Notes under the pieces: generated by a model
What the model saw: only the letters and a program-made list of their open reading frames with translations
Database searches by the model: none
What the model was told of the DNA's origin: nothing
From: a bacterium
Lineage (GTDB): Bacteria > SZUA-182
Reading direction: 5' to 3'
NCBI GenBank assembly: GCA_003230635.1
Contig: QIFF01000156.1
Span: 1 to 5,756, forward strand
Length of the DNA stretch: 5,756 nt
Made by a program: the position numbers and the translations under genes
Part shown: piece after piece, positions 1-5,180 of the stretch
Position numbering within the stretch: position 1 is the stretch's first letter
Layout of the letters: each line of letters begins with the position of its first letter

Positions 1-953
1 GTTACGGTGAGACCAAACCCCTCGCGGATAGACTTTTGTAAAACGACCGCCGCTCGCCGCTGCAAGGCATTGACCAGGGCTGTGTCCTGATGGCTTAGTA
101 AAATTATGCGTTCTTCCTTGTGTTTTAGAACTGATTCGTAGACTTGAAAACCTTCCGGATCGTCAGTAGCAATATCACCCAGCAGCACAAGCGTGCAATC
201 CACTTCCTTTCTTGCGATCTTAAATGCCTTAATCACTCCCTCGGGGTCCTTCCAGATATCGAAGCGAGATATCTGCGTGACCAGCGGCAGGTCGGTAGGA
301 ATATTATAATGGCTCAGGCGTTCGTTGATTTCTTCTTCGCTCATATCACGATTCTGGATAGCGAAGGGATCTATCGCCGGCATAAAAAATACTTGAGGCG
401 CTTTGAGTTTCTGCTTGTATTCCTTAAGGCTCATAATAACGGCATCATACTTATTAACGAACGGTAACAAATAGCGCCAGAGCTGCTTGTTCGGGGCGGT
501 CAAATCAATATGACAGCGCCATATCCAGGGACCCTTCTTGGTGTAGTGGTTAATCATGGGCAGGGGTTGGGGATCGTGAACAATAACTATGTCATGAGCA
601 AGGTGGTTTCTAACCGAGTTTTCAAAGACCACCCTTTCGTAAATTTCCTGCTTTCTTGGGGTCAGATTGATTTCATCCCCCTGCAGAGCGTTGTGCATTT
701 TCTTGGTAATGGAGAAGAAGTCAGGAGAACCCTGAATAACCCTCCATCCTGCCTTGATGCCGACGCTGTTCATCAAAAGCGCCAGTGATGACAACAGTTG
801 CGCCACTCCACCGCCATAATAGGTTGAATTGACATTGGTTATGTGTATGTTCCTCAGGGGTTCAGCCTTTTTGTGGATTCTCTCGATGGCTTTACTCCCA
901 ACAAACTGTTCGTAATCTTCTAGCTGTATTAAATCGAATTTTTTGATCTCCAT
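1..953 (-). CDS. treT: Trehalose synthase-type glycosyltransferase TreT (GT4), 3' end outside window
   Basis: Translating the minus strand from ATG at 953 gives 317 codons without a stop, running off the left edge; family members are about 400 residues, so most of the protein is here. Seen: YYGGGVAQLL near residue 45 (donor-side glycine loop), VIQGSPDFFSITKKMHN near 72-88, HDPQPLP at 126-132, WRCHIDLTAPN at 145-155, QISRFDIWKDPEGVIKAF at 227-244 and KSIREGFGLTV at 307-317, the GT4 E-x-F-G-L nucleotide-sugar site. These are characteristic of TreT, which makes trehalose reversibly from NDP-glucose and glucose in the cytoplasm (family knowledge). The start is supported by GAGGAGG eight bases upstream. 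It lies 206 bases downstream of pyk in the same direction, but a TATAAT in the gap suggests its own promoter. The exact acceptor and donor sugars are inferred, since related GT4 enzymes differ. Confidence 0.88.
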   Translation of the reverse strand, partial: MEIKKFDLIQLEDYEQFVGSKAIERIHKKAEPLRNIHITNVNSTYYGGGVAQLLSSLALLMNSVGIKAGWRVIQGSPDFFSITKKMHNALQGDEINLTPRKQEIYERVVFENSVRNHLAHDIVIVHDPQPLPMINHYTKKGPWIWRCHIDLTAPNKQLWRYLLPFVNKYDAVIMSLKEYKQKLKAPQVFFMPAIDPFAIQNRDMSEEEINERLSHYNIPTDLPLVTQISRFDIWKDPEGVIKAFKIARKEVDCTLVLLGDIATDDPEGFQVYESVLKHKEERIILLSHQDTALVNALQRRAAVVLQKSIREGFGLTV

Positions 954-1016
954 CTATGTCCCTCCTCTTTTAACCGTATTCCCGGTTGCAGTATTATACT
1001 GATGCAGGCATTCCAT
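954..1016 (-). CDS. Possible 20-codon upstream reading frame in the treT leader
   Basis: ATG at 1016 is preceded by AGGAG with 7-base spacing (1020-1030 region) and opens a 20-codon frame (begins MECLHQYNTATG) whose TAG (954-956) directly abuts the treT ATG in the same frame. The treT ribosome binding site lies inside this frame, so translation of the two could be coupled. Against it: a TATAAT at 993-998 inside the frame may be the treT promoter, in which case the frame would not be on the main transcript. The peptide has no recognisable family. It could be chance. Confidence 0.2.
   Translation of the reverse strand: MECLHQYNTATGNTVKRGGT
993..998 (-). promoter_or_regulatory. Candidate -10 box for treT
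   Basis: The minus strand reads a perfect TATAAT here, 39 bases before the treT start, which would give a leader of about 33 bases. No good -35 is seen 16-18 bases upstream (AAGGTA at 17 bases), and the TG of an extended -10 is absent, so promoter strength is doubtful or depends on an activator. Confidence 0.35.
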
Positions 1017-1031
1017 ACCTTCTCTCCTACA

Positions 1032-1047
1032 CACCCAGTTCTGGGTG
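1032..1047. repeat. 16-bp perfect palindrome in the pyk-treT gap
   Basis: CACCCAGTTCTGGGTG has two 7-bp arms around TT. In minus-strand RNA it can form a 6-bp stem with a four-base loop. No T-run follows on either strand, so it is not an ordinary terminator. It sits between two Shine-Dalgarno sites of the treT leader and could be an operator or a processing or occlusion hairpin. Confidence 0.4.
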
Positions 1048-1159
1048 CAAAGCTCAAAAACCTCCTTTTGGCTAATTCCCCTCTTTATTGAGATGTTTTT
1101 CTATACCCACCGCCCACTTCTTTACAATGGACGAGATAACTCCGGGCAAAAACTTACCC

Positions 1160-2584
1160 TTAAAGCTGGTAAATATACAGCAGGTTGGTCACCCCACGTT
1201 TTGCCAAAGGCAACCCCAAAATGAGGGCGACTCGATCACCGCAGCGGAAGCAATAGTCCTCAATCAGCCGGAGCCGCACAGTTTTTAGCAGTTCGTCCAT
1301 TTGTTCAATATGGGGCATGGCCTTGCTGGACACCCCCCAGTATAGATTCATCCGGCGCTGGATGGAAGCCTGGGGGGTAAAGGCAATAATCGGAGTCTTG
1401 GGCCGATGCTTGGAGACTGCCAGAGCAGTATATCCGGATTGGCTAAAAACTACAATAGCGCGGGCTTTCACCTGGGTTGCGGCAGTGCGGGCGGCACGGG
1501 ATATAGCGTCCGCCGATCTACGGCTATCCACTCGTCTAAGGGTGGGAAACTCACCGCTCAGCTTTAAGATGCTGCGCTCGGCGGCGCTGATAATTTTGTT
1601 CATCATAGAAAGAGCCTTCAAAGGATAGGCCCCGATTGAGGTCTCTGCAGAAAGCATTAGTACGTCGCTGCCATCGTAGACGGCATTAGCCACATCCGAA
1701 GCCTCAGCACGCGTAGGCCGTGGGTTGTGCACCATACTTTCCAGCATTTGGGTGGCAGTGATAACCAGCTTGCCAGCCCGGTTAGCGCGGGCAATGATAT
1801 CCTTTTGCAAGCTCGGAAGCCTCTCGGGCGGCAGCTCTACCCCCAGGTCACCTCTTGCCACCATTACCCCATCGGCCACTTTCAGGATTGCCTTCAGGTG
1901 TTTTATGGCCTGAGGTGTCTCCAGCTTGGCGATAATCGGCAAAGTACTGCCCAAACGATCAATCTCCCGACGGACGGCAAGCACATCCTGAACGCTGCGC
2001 ACAAAAGATATCGCCACATAATCTACTCCCGCCTTGACCCCTAAAGCTAAATCCGCCAGGTCCTTCTCCGTCAAAGCCGGAACTTGAAGTTCGCAGCCTG
2101 GAAGATTGACCCCCTTACGGTCACTGAGCGACCCGCCAGCGATTACCCGGCAGACAATATCCTCCCCCGCCACTCGTAGCACCAAAAGTACGATATTGCC
2201 GTCATCCAGCAGGATACGGGTTCTGGGATGCACTTCTTGAGGAAGATGGGGGTAGTTCACCGAGACTATAGACTTATCTCCAATCACCGGCCGAGCGGTC
2301 AATACAAACTCGGCGCCCCGCTTAAGGTTTACCGGCGGTTTGGCAAAACAGCCGATGCGTATCTTAGGACCGGCAAGGTCCAGGATTATGGCCACCGGCA
2401 AGTTAAGGTTTTGCGCAAGGCTACGGATAAGCTTGAGAGTGTCAATATGCTCACTGGCCTTGCCATGGGAGAAATTCAGCCGGGCGGCATTCATACCTCT
2501 CTGGATCAGCTTTTTCAGCATACTTCGGGGACAACTAGCCGGTCCTATAGTGCATACTACTTTAGTACGTCTACTTGGAAACAT
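1160..2584 (-). CDS. pyk: Pyruvate kinase
   Basis: This 474-residue protein converts phosphoenolpyruvate and ADP to pyruvate and ATP in the last step of glycolysis, in the cytoplasm. Seen: TKVVCTIGPAS at 7-17, AARLNFSHG at 33-41, the beta-barrel B domain at about 70-165 with RILLDDGNI at 123-131, IIAKLETPQAI with catalytic Lys220 and metal ligand Glu222, MVARGDLGVE with metal ligand Asp246, ATQMLESMVHNPRPTRAE at 277-294, YDGSDVLMLSAET at 303-315, then the C-terminal domain ending in GVTNLLYIYQL. Length matches the E. coli-type enzyme and lacks the extra C-terminal phosphotransfer-like domain found in Bacillus Pyk of about 585 residues. ATG at 2584 was chosen because homology starts within seven residues; its ribosome site is a run of seven G only three bases upstream, so it is poor. 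A long leader precedes it and treT follows. Confidence 0.96.
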   Translation of the reverse strand: MFPSRRTKVVCTIGPASCPRSMLKKLIQRGMNAARLNFSHGKASEHIDTLKLIRSLAQNLNLPVAIILDLAGPKIRIGCFAKPPVNLKRGAEFVLTARPVIGDKSIVSVNYPHLPQEVHPRTRILLDDGNIVLLVLRVAGEDIVCRVIAGGSLSDRKGVNLPGCELQVPALTEKDLADLALGVKAGVDYVAISFVRSVQDVLAVRREIDRLGSTLPIIAKLETPQAIKHLKAILKVADGVMVARGDLGVELPPERLPSLQKDIIARANRAGKLVITATQMLESMVHNPRPTRAEASDVANAVYDGSDVLMLSAETSIGAYPLKALSMMNKIISAAERSILKLSGEFPTLRRVDSRRSADAISRAARTAATQVKARAIVVFSQSGYTALAVSKHRPKTPIIAFTPQASIQRRMNLYWGVSSKAMPHIEQMDELLKTVRLRLIEDYCFRCGDRVALILGLPLAKRGVTNLLYIYQL

Positions 2585-2751
2585 ATACCCCCCCGTAATA
2601 AAATCCCTGCTGGCAACAACATCAGCCAGTCAAGGTAACTATTTCTTCCTGTTAGTGGTTATCCTCCTATTAACTTCTGCCCCTTCTAGTAGCAATTCTT
2701 ATGCCAATAAAGGAAATAAGTAGTAAACCCTTATTCGGAGGCTGTTGACAC

Positions 2752-2778
2752 CGGATAGCTGTTCCTGAAAGCTACCCG
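2752..2778 (-). promoter_or_regulatory. Hairpin at the 5' end of the pyk leader RNA
   Basis: In minus-strand RNA the arms CGGGTAGCT and AGCTATCCG pair over nine positions (one G-U) around a nine-base loop. It begins about seven bases after the predicted transcription start, so it could protect the 5' end of the message or be part of a regulatory leader. The same stem on the plus strand has an A-C mismatch, which favours the minus strand as the functional one. It does not match a riboswitch I recognise. Confidence 0.4.
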
Positions 2779-2791
2779 CTTTTTGAAGAAT

Positions 2792-2820
2792 ATTATACAT
2801 TATTTTGTCAAGGTGAACAA
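2792..2820 (-). promoter_or_regulatory. Probable promoter of pyk
   Basis: On the minus strand TTGTTC (2815-2820) and a perfect TATAAT (2792-2797) are separated by exactly 17 bases, predicting a start near 2785 and a leader of about 200 bases. A TTGACA also occurs inside the spacer but only eight bases from the -10, too close to serve as its -35. Confidence 0.5.
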
Positions 2821-2840
2821 AATTCTACAATTTTTGTCCT

Positions 2841-2867
2841 CTACATCCCCTACATTCCCTACATTTT
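2841..2867. repeat. Three tandem 9-bp repeats upstream of the pyk promoter
   Basis: CTACATCCC, CTACATTCC and CTACATTTT follow one another at a 9-base period, and a degenerate copy CTACAATTT lies at 2824-2832. On the minus strand they read as ATGTAG repeats ending just upstream of the pyk -35 box, the place where an activator would bind. No known regulator site is recognised. Confidence 0.5.
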
Positions 2868-3003
2868 AGTTGAATTTTTGTATTAGTTACATTAGTACCA
2901 TATCTAGCGGCTAGGATGATATTTGAATCAAGCGGAGGATTTTGTGAAAAATTGAGGTTATATGAGGGAATTATATCCAAGCCAAAAAAATCTGAATCAA
3001 AAT

Positions 3004-3219
3004 TTATTCGTTTTCAATCACCCGAGCCACAGGATGACCACAACGTTCGCACTTGCCCTTGAGAATCAGCATTCCTCCTTCAACTTGCCCGGTAAAGTTT
3101 ACTATTGTTGTCGCTTTCATACAACCACCACACCATACATTATTCAGGATTCTCGTTTGATACTTCATGGGGATATCCCCCCAAAGTTTTCTGGCCTGGG
3201 GGGTAAATTGATCACTCAC
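3004..3219 (-). CDS. Small zinc-ribbon protein of unknown function
   Basis: The 71-residue protein starts at GTG (3217-3219), eight bases after AAAGG; there is no better ATG. Two CxxC knuckles, C30-G-G-C33 and C57-E-R-C60-G-H, 23 residues apart, form a textbook zinc-ribbon pattern, with mostly beta-type residues between them (TTIVNFTGQVEGGMLILKG). The first 29 residues, with DIPMKYQTRILNN, look helical. No signal peptide or membrane segment is present, so it should be cytoplasmic. It has its own strong promoter and stands alone between the pyk control region and the insertion sequence remnant. Similar small zinc-ribbon proteins are common hypotheticals in Clostridia; whether this one binds nucleic acid or a protein partner cannot be told from the sequence. 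Confidence 0.75.
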   Translation of the reverse strand: MSDQFTPQARKLWGDIPMKYQTRILNNVWCGGCMKATTIVNFTGQVEGGMLILKGKCERCGHPVARVIENE

Positions 3220-3268
3220 TTATTTAACCTTTCGTTTGAATACCGTTATCTATATAAATCCGCTGGTA

Positions 3269-3297
3269 AATATATCCTGTGGCTAACAGCTTGTCAA
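3269..3297 (-). promoter_or_regulatory. Promoter of the zinc-ribbon gene
   Basis: The minus strand reads TTGACA (3292-3297), 17 bases, then TATATT (3269-3274), a near-consensus vegetative promoter. Transcription would start near 3262, leaving a leader of about 42 bases before the GTG. It lies just outside the predicted end of the insertion sequence remnant (3340), so it is probably native to the gene and not supplied by the element. Confidence 0.65.
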
Positions 3298-3339
3298 ATT
3301 TTCCTGTTTTGAAAAAGTACTGTTACAGCCAAGTCAATA

Positions 3340-3372
3340 TGTCACCCTAACTGCCAAATGAAAGTGTCACCC
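3340..3372. repeat. Paired TGTCACCC repeats at the insertion sequence end
   Basis: TGTCACCC occurs at 3340-3347 and again at 3365-3372, in direct orientation 25 bases apart. The inner copy overlaps the transposase stop codon. Direct subterminal repeats near an end are plausible transposase binding sites, but this is inference from position. Confidence 0.45.
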
Positions 3373-4440
3373 CCTGGCAATTAGATAAGAGGGATAAGGG
3401 TTAATGCTTTTAAGGCGATGGGCAGCTATTGGTTCCCCGTGCCGCTTAGAGTCATAGATCAAAGTATCCTGGTAATAGATTTGCCATGAGCCATCAAGTA
3501 AGTGATTGAGTTCCACTTTGGTCTTGGCGAAGCTTACCCGGCTTTTGTGCGAGGGGATGTCAAAGATCAGGCCCTTATGCCACACAGTGTTATCATTTTT
3601 CACTGTAGCCGTGTATTTGAGGCAGAAGACCCGCTGGCGTTTTAAGCCACACGGCCAGGGGCGATAAGCCTTTTGGGGCATTGCAGCTTCTTTGGCAAAG
3701 CGGGCATTAAACTCAGGAATAAACTCCTGCTGTAAGTAGCTGTTAGCCTTGCACTTTGTAGAAATTCCCCTCAGGCGCAGTTCAGAGATAAGCCGATCCT
3801 GTAGAGTTTGCCACAAGCGCTCTATTCTGCCCTTAGCCTGTGGAGATTGAGCCAGAATCAGGGTAATCCCCATCTGCTCCAGCGCCCTACTTACCTGGGT
3901 CGGCTTTTGACACCCTTGCAATTGCTCCTGAAGCGTCCAGGACTTCCTGGTGGTAACAAAGGTGCTGTGCTTATCCGCATAGACACTTACGGGAATCCCC
4001 TTTCGCTTAGTGATTTCCTTTAGCAGGGCAAGATACCCCCTGCTCGTTTCCGCCTCCTCAAAGCTAGCCCAGGGAATCTTACCGGTAGCGTCATCAATCG
4101 CCCCCACCAGGCTAAGCTCAGGCCCTCGCCCCTCCAACCAGTCATGCGGGCTGCCTCCAAAAGCAGCATCAACCCCTCCTGAGGCCGCTGCTGGCGCCGT
4201 TTCCGATGCTTGGCTGCCCGATGCCGGCGTACTGCCCCAATGCCAGCCCGACGCAGCATACAACGCAAACTCTCCCGACCAATCCTAATCATCTCCTCCT
4301 GGTTCAGCTTCTCCCACATATGCGTATCGTTGAACCCCTGATATTTCCTGCGGGCCAACTCCAAAACTTCATCCCTCACCTCCTCTGCAATCTTCTTAGG
4401 AGAAACCTTACCCCGGCCAGCGTGCGCGATGCCTTTCGGT
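3367..4440 (-). pseudogene. ISNCY-family DDE transposase, N-truncated and frameshifted
   Basis: Two minus-strand frames together encode one transposase. The upstream frame (about 4440-4157) gives GIAHAGRGKVSPKKIAEE, then KYQGFNDTHMWEKL, SRESLRCMLRRAGI and a basic stretch leading to RPQEGLMLLLE. The downstream frame (about 4155-3367) gives SPHDWLEGRGPELSL, GAIDDATGKI, the second catalytic Asp in VYADKHSTF, and SPQAKGRIERLWQTLQDRL with the catalytic Glu. In related transposases the first catalytic Asp lies in LDGSPHDWLEG; here the sequence GGAGGC at 4153-4158 fits GGACGGC minus one C, shifting the frame exactly there. The N-terminal helix-turn-helix of about 60-70 residues is missing. The C-terminal part is otherwise intact to its TGA, suggesting fairly recent decay. 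It cannot make an active enzyme. Family assignment is from remembered family sequences. Confidence 0.85.
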
Positions 4441-4576
4441 CCATAAACGACCCTAGCCAGTCCCTCCAGCAAAGAGTTGTGGCCACCCTGGGGACTTGGC
4501 CCGCCCCCGAGCGTACCATTCCCTCCACCCAGGAAGCTGTGGGGGCTAATTGCGACTCAGCACTGTCTTTATTCAT
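4433..4576 (-). pseudogene. 5' stub of an hgcA-like corrinoid protein gene, truncated by the insertion sequence remnant
   Basis: ATG at 4576 overlaps the arsR stop as ATGA, the usual sign of a translationally coupled operon partner. The frame gives a start MNKDSAESQLAPTA, then SWVEGMVRSGAG and VPRVATTLCWRDWLGSFM. This matches my memory of the N-terminus of HgcA and close paralogs (a V-x-G...P-A-G-x-V-P-R-V-S-T-x-L-x-W-x-D-x-x-G-x-W pattern), the membrane corrinoid protein that methylates mercury together with ferredoxin HgcB. After about residue 45-48 the family-like sequence stops and transposase coding sequence begins in another frame; the stub frame itself runs on meaninglessly to a stop at 4376. 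The diagnostic cap-helix motif NVWCAAGK, corrinoid domain and membrane segments are absent, so true HgcA cannot be told from a non-methylating paralog. An unrelated gene is possible. Confidence 0.5.
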
Positions 4577-4983
4577 TGCTGCTGTTCCTTATCAATTGTT
4601 GTTCCCAACGAGCGTCGTGAGTCGCTGGAGACACATTCGAGCAAGCAGACAGCTTGGTCTAAAAGGCTCACTGCACATGGATCCACAATGCGGTAGTGAA
4701 TTTGATTCCCGTTTCGACGCGAAGCCACAATCCCTTTGTCCACCAGTCGCTGCAATTGGTTGGAAATCGCCTGGGGCTTCATCCCGAGTGTATCGGCCAG
4801 GATACCAACAGACATGTCGGGTTGGCAGACAAGAGCATGCAGCATGCGTAGGCGTGTACTATTTGCCAGCACCTTAAAAACGGCCTCAAGGGCTGCAGCC
4901 TGGTCAAGGTCAATAAGTAAACGATCCTCGATTTTGGGTCGTGTCGGACAACATTCCATTTCAGTTATACGCTTTCGAGCCAT
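4573..4983 (-). CDS. arsR: ArsR/SmtB-family metal(loid)-responsive repressor
   Basis: A 136-residue winged helix-turn-helix protein. Seen: AVFKVLANSTRLRMLHAL at 34-51 (family signature helix), recognition helix region KPQAISNQLQRLVDKG at 69-84 and the wing ASRRNGNQIHYRI at 87-99. Cysteines sit at C11-C12 near the N-terminus, C53, and C103, C113 and C117 in the C-terminal dimer helix. The C-V-C pair of classical ArsR/CadC alpha-3 sites is missing (DMSVGILAD instead), so metalloid sensing, if any, would use another cysteine set. ATG at 4983 has a perfect AAAGGAGG six bases upstream. Its stop overlaps the start of the hgcA-like stub; an ArsR-like protein is reported to control hgcAB in Pseudodesulfovibrio mercurii ND132, which fits this arrangement. 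It probably represses itself through the dyad over its own promoter. The inducer is unknown. Confidence 0.9.
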   Translation of the reverse strand: MARKRITEMECCPTRPKIEDRLLIDLDQAAALEAVFKVLANSTRLRMLHALVCQPDMSVGILADTLGMKPQAISNQLQRLVDKGIVASRRNGNQIHYRIVDPCAVSLLDQAVCLLECVSSDSRRSLGTTIDKEQQQ

Positions 4984-5012
4984 AATAACCTCCTTTATAA
5001 GCGGTTTTGAGC

Positions 5013-5038
5013 TTACACTATTATACTATCCAATGTAA
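5013..5038. promoter_or_regulatory. Candidate ArsR operator over the arsR -10
   Basis: A 26-bp imperfect dyad: TTACACT at one end and AATGTAA at the other (six of seven outer positions symmetric, centre poor). It covers the arsR -10 box, where bound repressor would block polymerase. Size and TTACA/TGTAA-like ends resemble ArsR/SmtB operators. Assignment is inference. Confidence 0.4.
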
Positions 5039-5051
5039 TTGTGTATGTCAA
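5023..5051 (-). promoter_or_regulatory. Promoter of arsR
   Basis: On the minus strand a consensus TTGACA (5046-5051) is followed after 17 bases by TAGTAT (5023-5028). A better hexamer TATAAT (5020-5025) overlaps it but would give a 20-base spacer, so the 17-base pairing is preferred. The start would be near 5016, with a leader of about 33 bases. Confidence 0.65.
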
Positions 5052-5107
5052 GCTTTTTCCGCCCTCCGGTCGAAATCCCTCTTGTCGAGAAAAAGACCTA
5101 AAAATGC

Positions 5108-5135
5108 TTGACAAACGAAATCAAATTGCTAAAAT
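5108..5135 (+). promoter_or_regulatory. Promoter of the csoR operon
   Basis: TTGACA (5108-5113) and TAAAAT (5130-5135) are 16 bases apart, with a start expected near 5142. The start would fall inside the G-rich operator described next, consistent with repression by CsoR itself. Confidence 0.65.
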
Positions 5136-5140
5136 TTAAA

Positions 5141-5164
5141 TAGGGATAGGGGGTATAGGTATAG
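5141..5164 (+). promoter_or_regulatory. Candidate CsoR-family operator
   Basis: A G-rich tract, TAGGGGGTATAGGTATAG at its core (G5 at 5149-5153), lies just after the -10 of the csoR promoter. It resembles the GGGGGTATGGTA half of the Bacillus CsoR operator; G-tracts flanked by AT pairs are typical of this family. A clear C-rich opposite half is missing, so the site may be half or variant. Confidence 0.45.
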
Positions 5165-5180
5165 TGGAAAGGAGTTAGCC

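Larger units (their letters stand above)
2585..3003. other. Gene-free stretch: pyk leader and upstream control region
   Basis: No convincing protein gene on either strand over about 420 bases. It holds, reading on the minus strand, an AT-rich segment with a T7 run (2982-2988) after the zinc-ribbon gene, an 11-bp palindrome CTAGCGGCTAG (2904-2914), three tandem 9-bp repeats (2841-2867), a promoter (2792-2820), a strong hairpin (2752-2778) and about 165 further bases of leader before the pyk start. An AGGAGGATAACC at about 2663-2674 on the minus strand resembles a ribosome site but has no start codon after it. Confidence 0.6.
3340..4440 (-). mobile_element. Remnant of an ISNCY-type insertion sequence, one end lost
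   Basis: The element consists of a frameshifted transposase gene plus a short end at 3340-3366. The left end is placed at 3340 because it begins TGTCACCC, a TG-starting terminal-like sequence repeated at 3365-3372, 25 bases further in. The other end is not present: the transposase has lost its N-terminal helix-turn-helix region, and sequence from another gene begins at about 4430-4447. No matching inverted repeat or target duplication was found, as expected after deletion of that end. Confidence 0.6.
4984..5180. other. Divergent arsR/csoR control region
   Basis: This 197-bp space holds the two opposed promoters listed separately. Between them, CTTTTTC (5053-5059) and GAAAAAG (5089-5095) form 7-bp inverted arms around about 29 bases that include a second TCGA-bounded segment. 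This may be a small cruciform or insulator-like structure; no known regulator site is recognised in that central part. Confidence 0.5.

Noticed and set aside
144..788. Plus-strand open frames across the left end
   Set aside because: They are antisense to the treT reading frame, which is continuous and carries all GT4 motifs.
1032..1047. Palindrome as a rho-independent terminator of pyk
   Set aside because: No T-run follows the stem on either strand.
2228..2723. Plus-strand open frames overlapping the start of pyk
   Set aside because: Antisense to conserved pyruvate kinase sequence, with no family resemblance.
2752..2790. Plus-strand terminator (stem followed by CTTTTTG)
   Set aside because: The plus-strand stem has an A-C mismatch, the T-run is short and interrupted, and no plus-strand gene lies upstream to be terminated.
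2904..2914. 11-bp palindrome CTAGCGGCTAG
   Set aside because: Too short and isolated, and placed away from both nearby promoters; no basis to call it an operator.
4150..4185. Programmed -1 frameshift in the transposase: an AGGAGG lies about 12 bases upstream of TTTT, like known stimulators
   Set aside because: The zero-frame codons are CTG CTT TTG, which is not an X-XXY-YYZ slippery site, and restoring one C rebuilds the conserved L-D-G-S motif exactly. Simple deletion is the better explanation.
4156..4263. ATG at 4263 as the true start of the downstream transposase frame
   Set aside because: The residues from 4263 to about 4156 in that frame resemble nothing, while the other frame over the same bases continues the transposase. 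The ATG is incidental.
4206..4877. Plus-strand open frame of 223 codons
   Set aside because: It is antisense to the transposase remnant, the stub and arsR, has no ribosome site and no recognisable domain; the minus-strand frames carry the conserved motifs.
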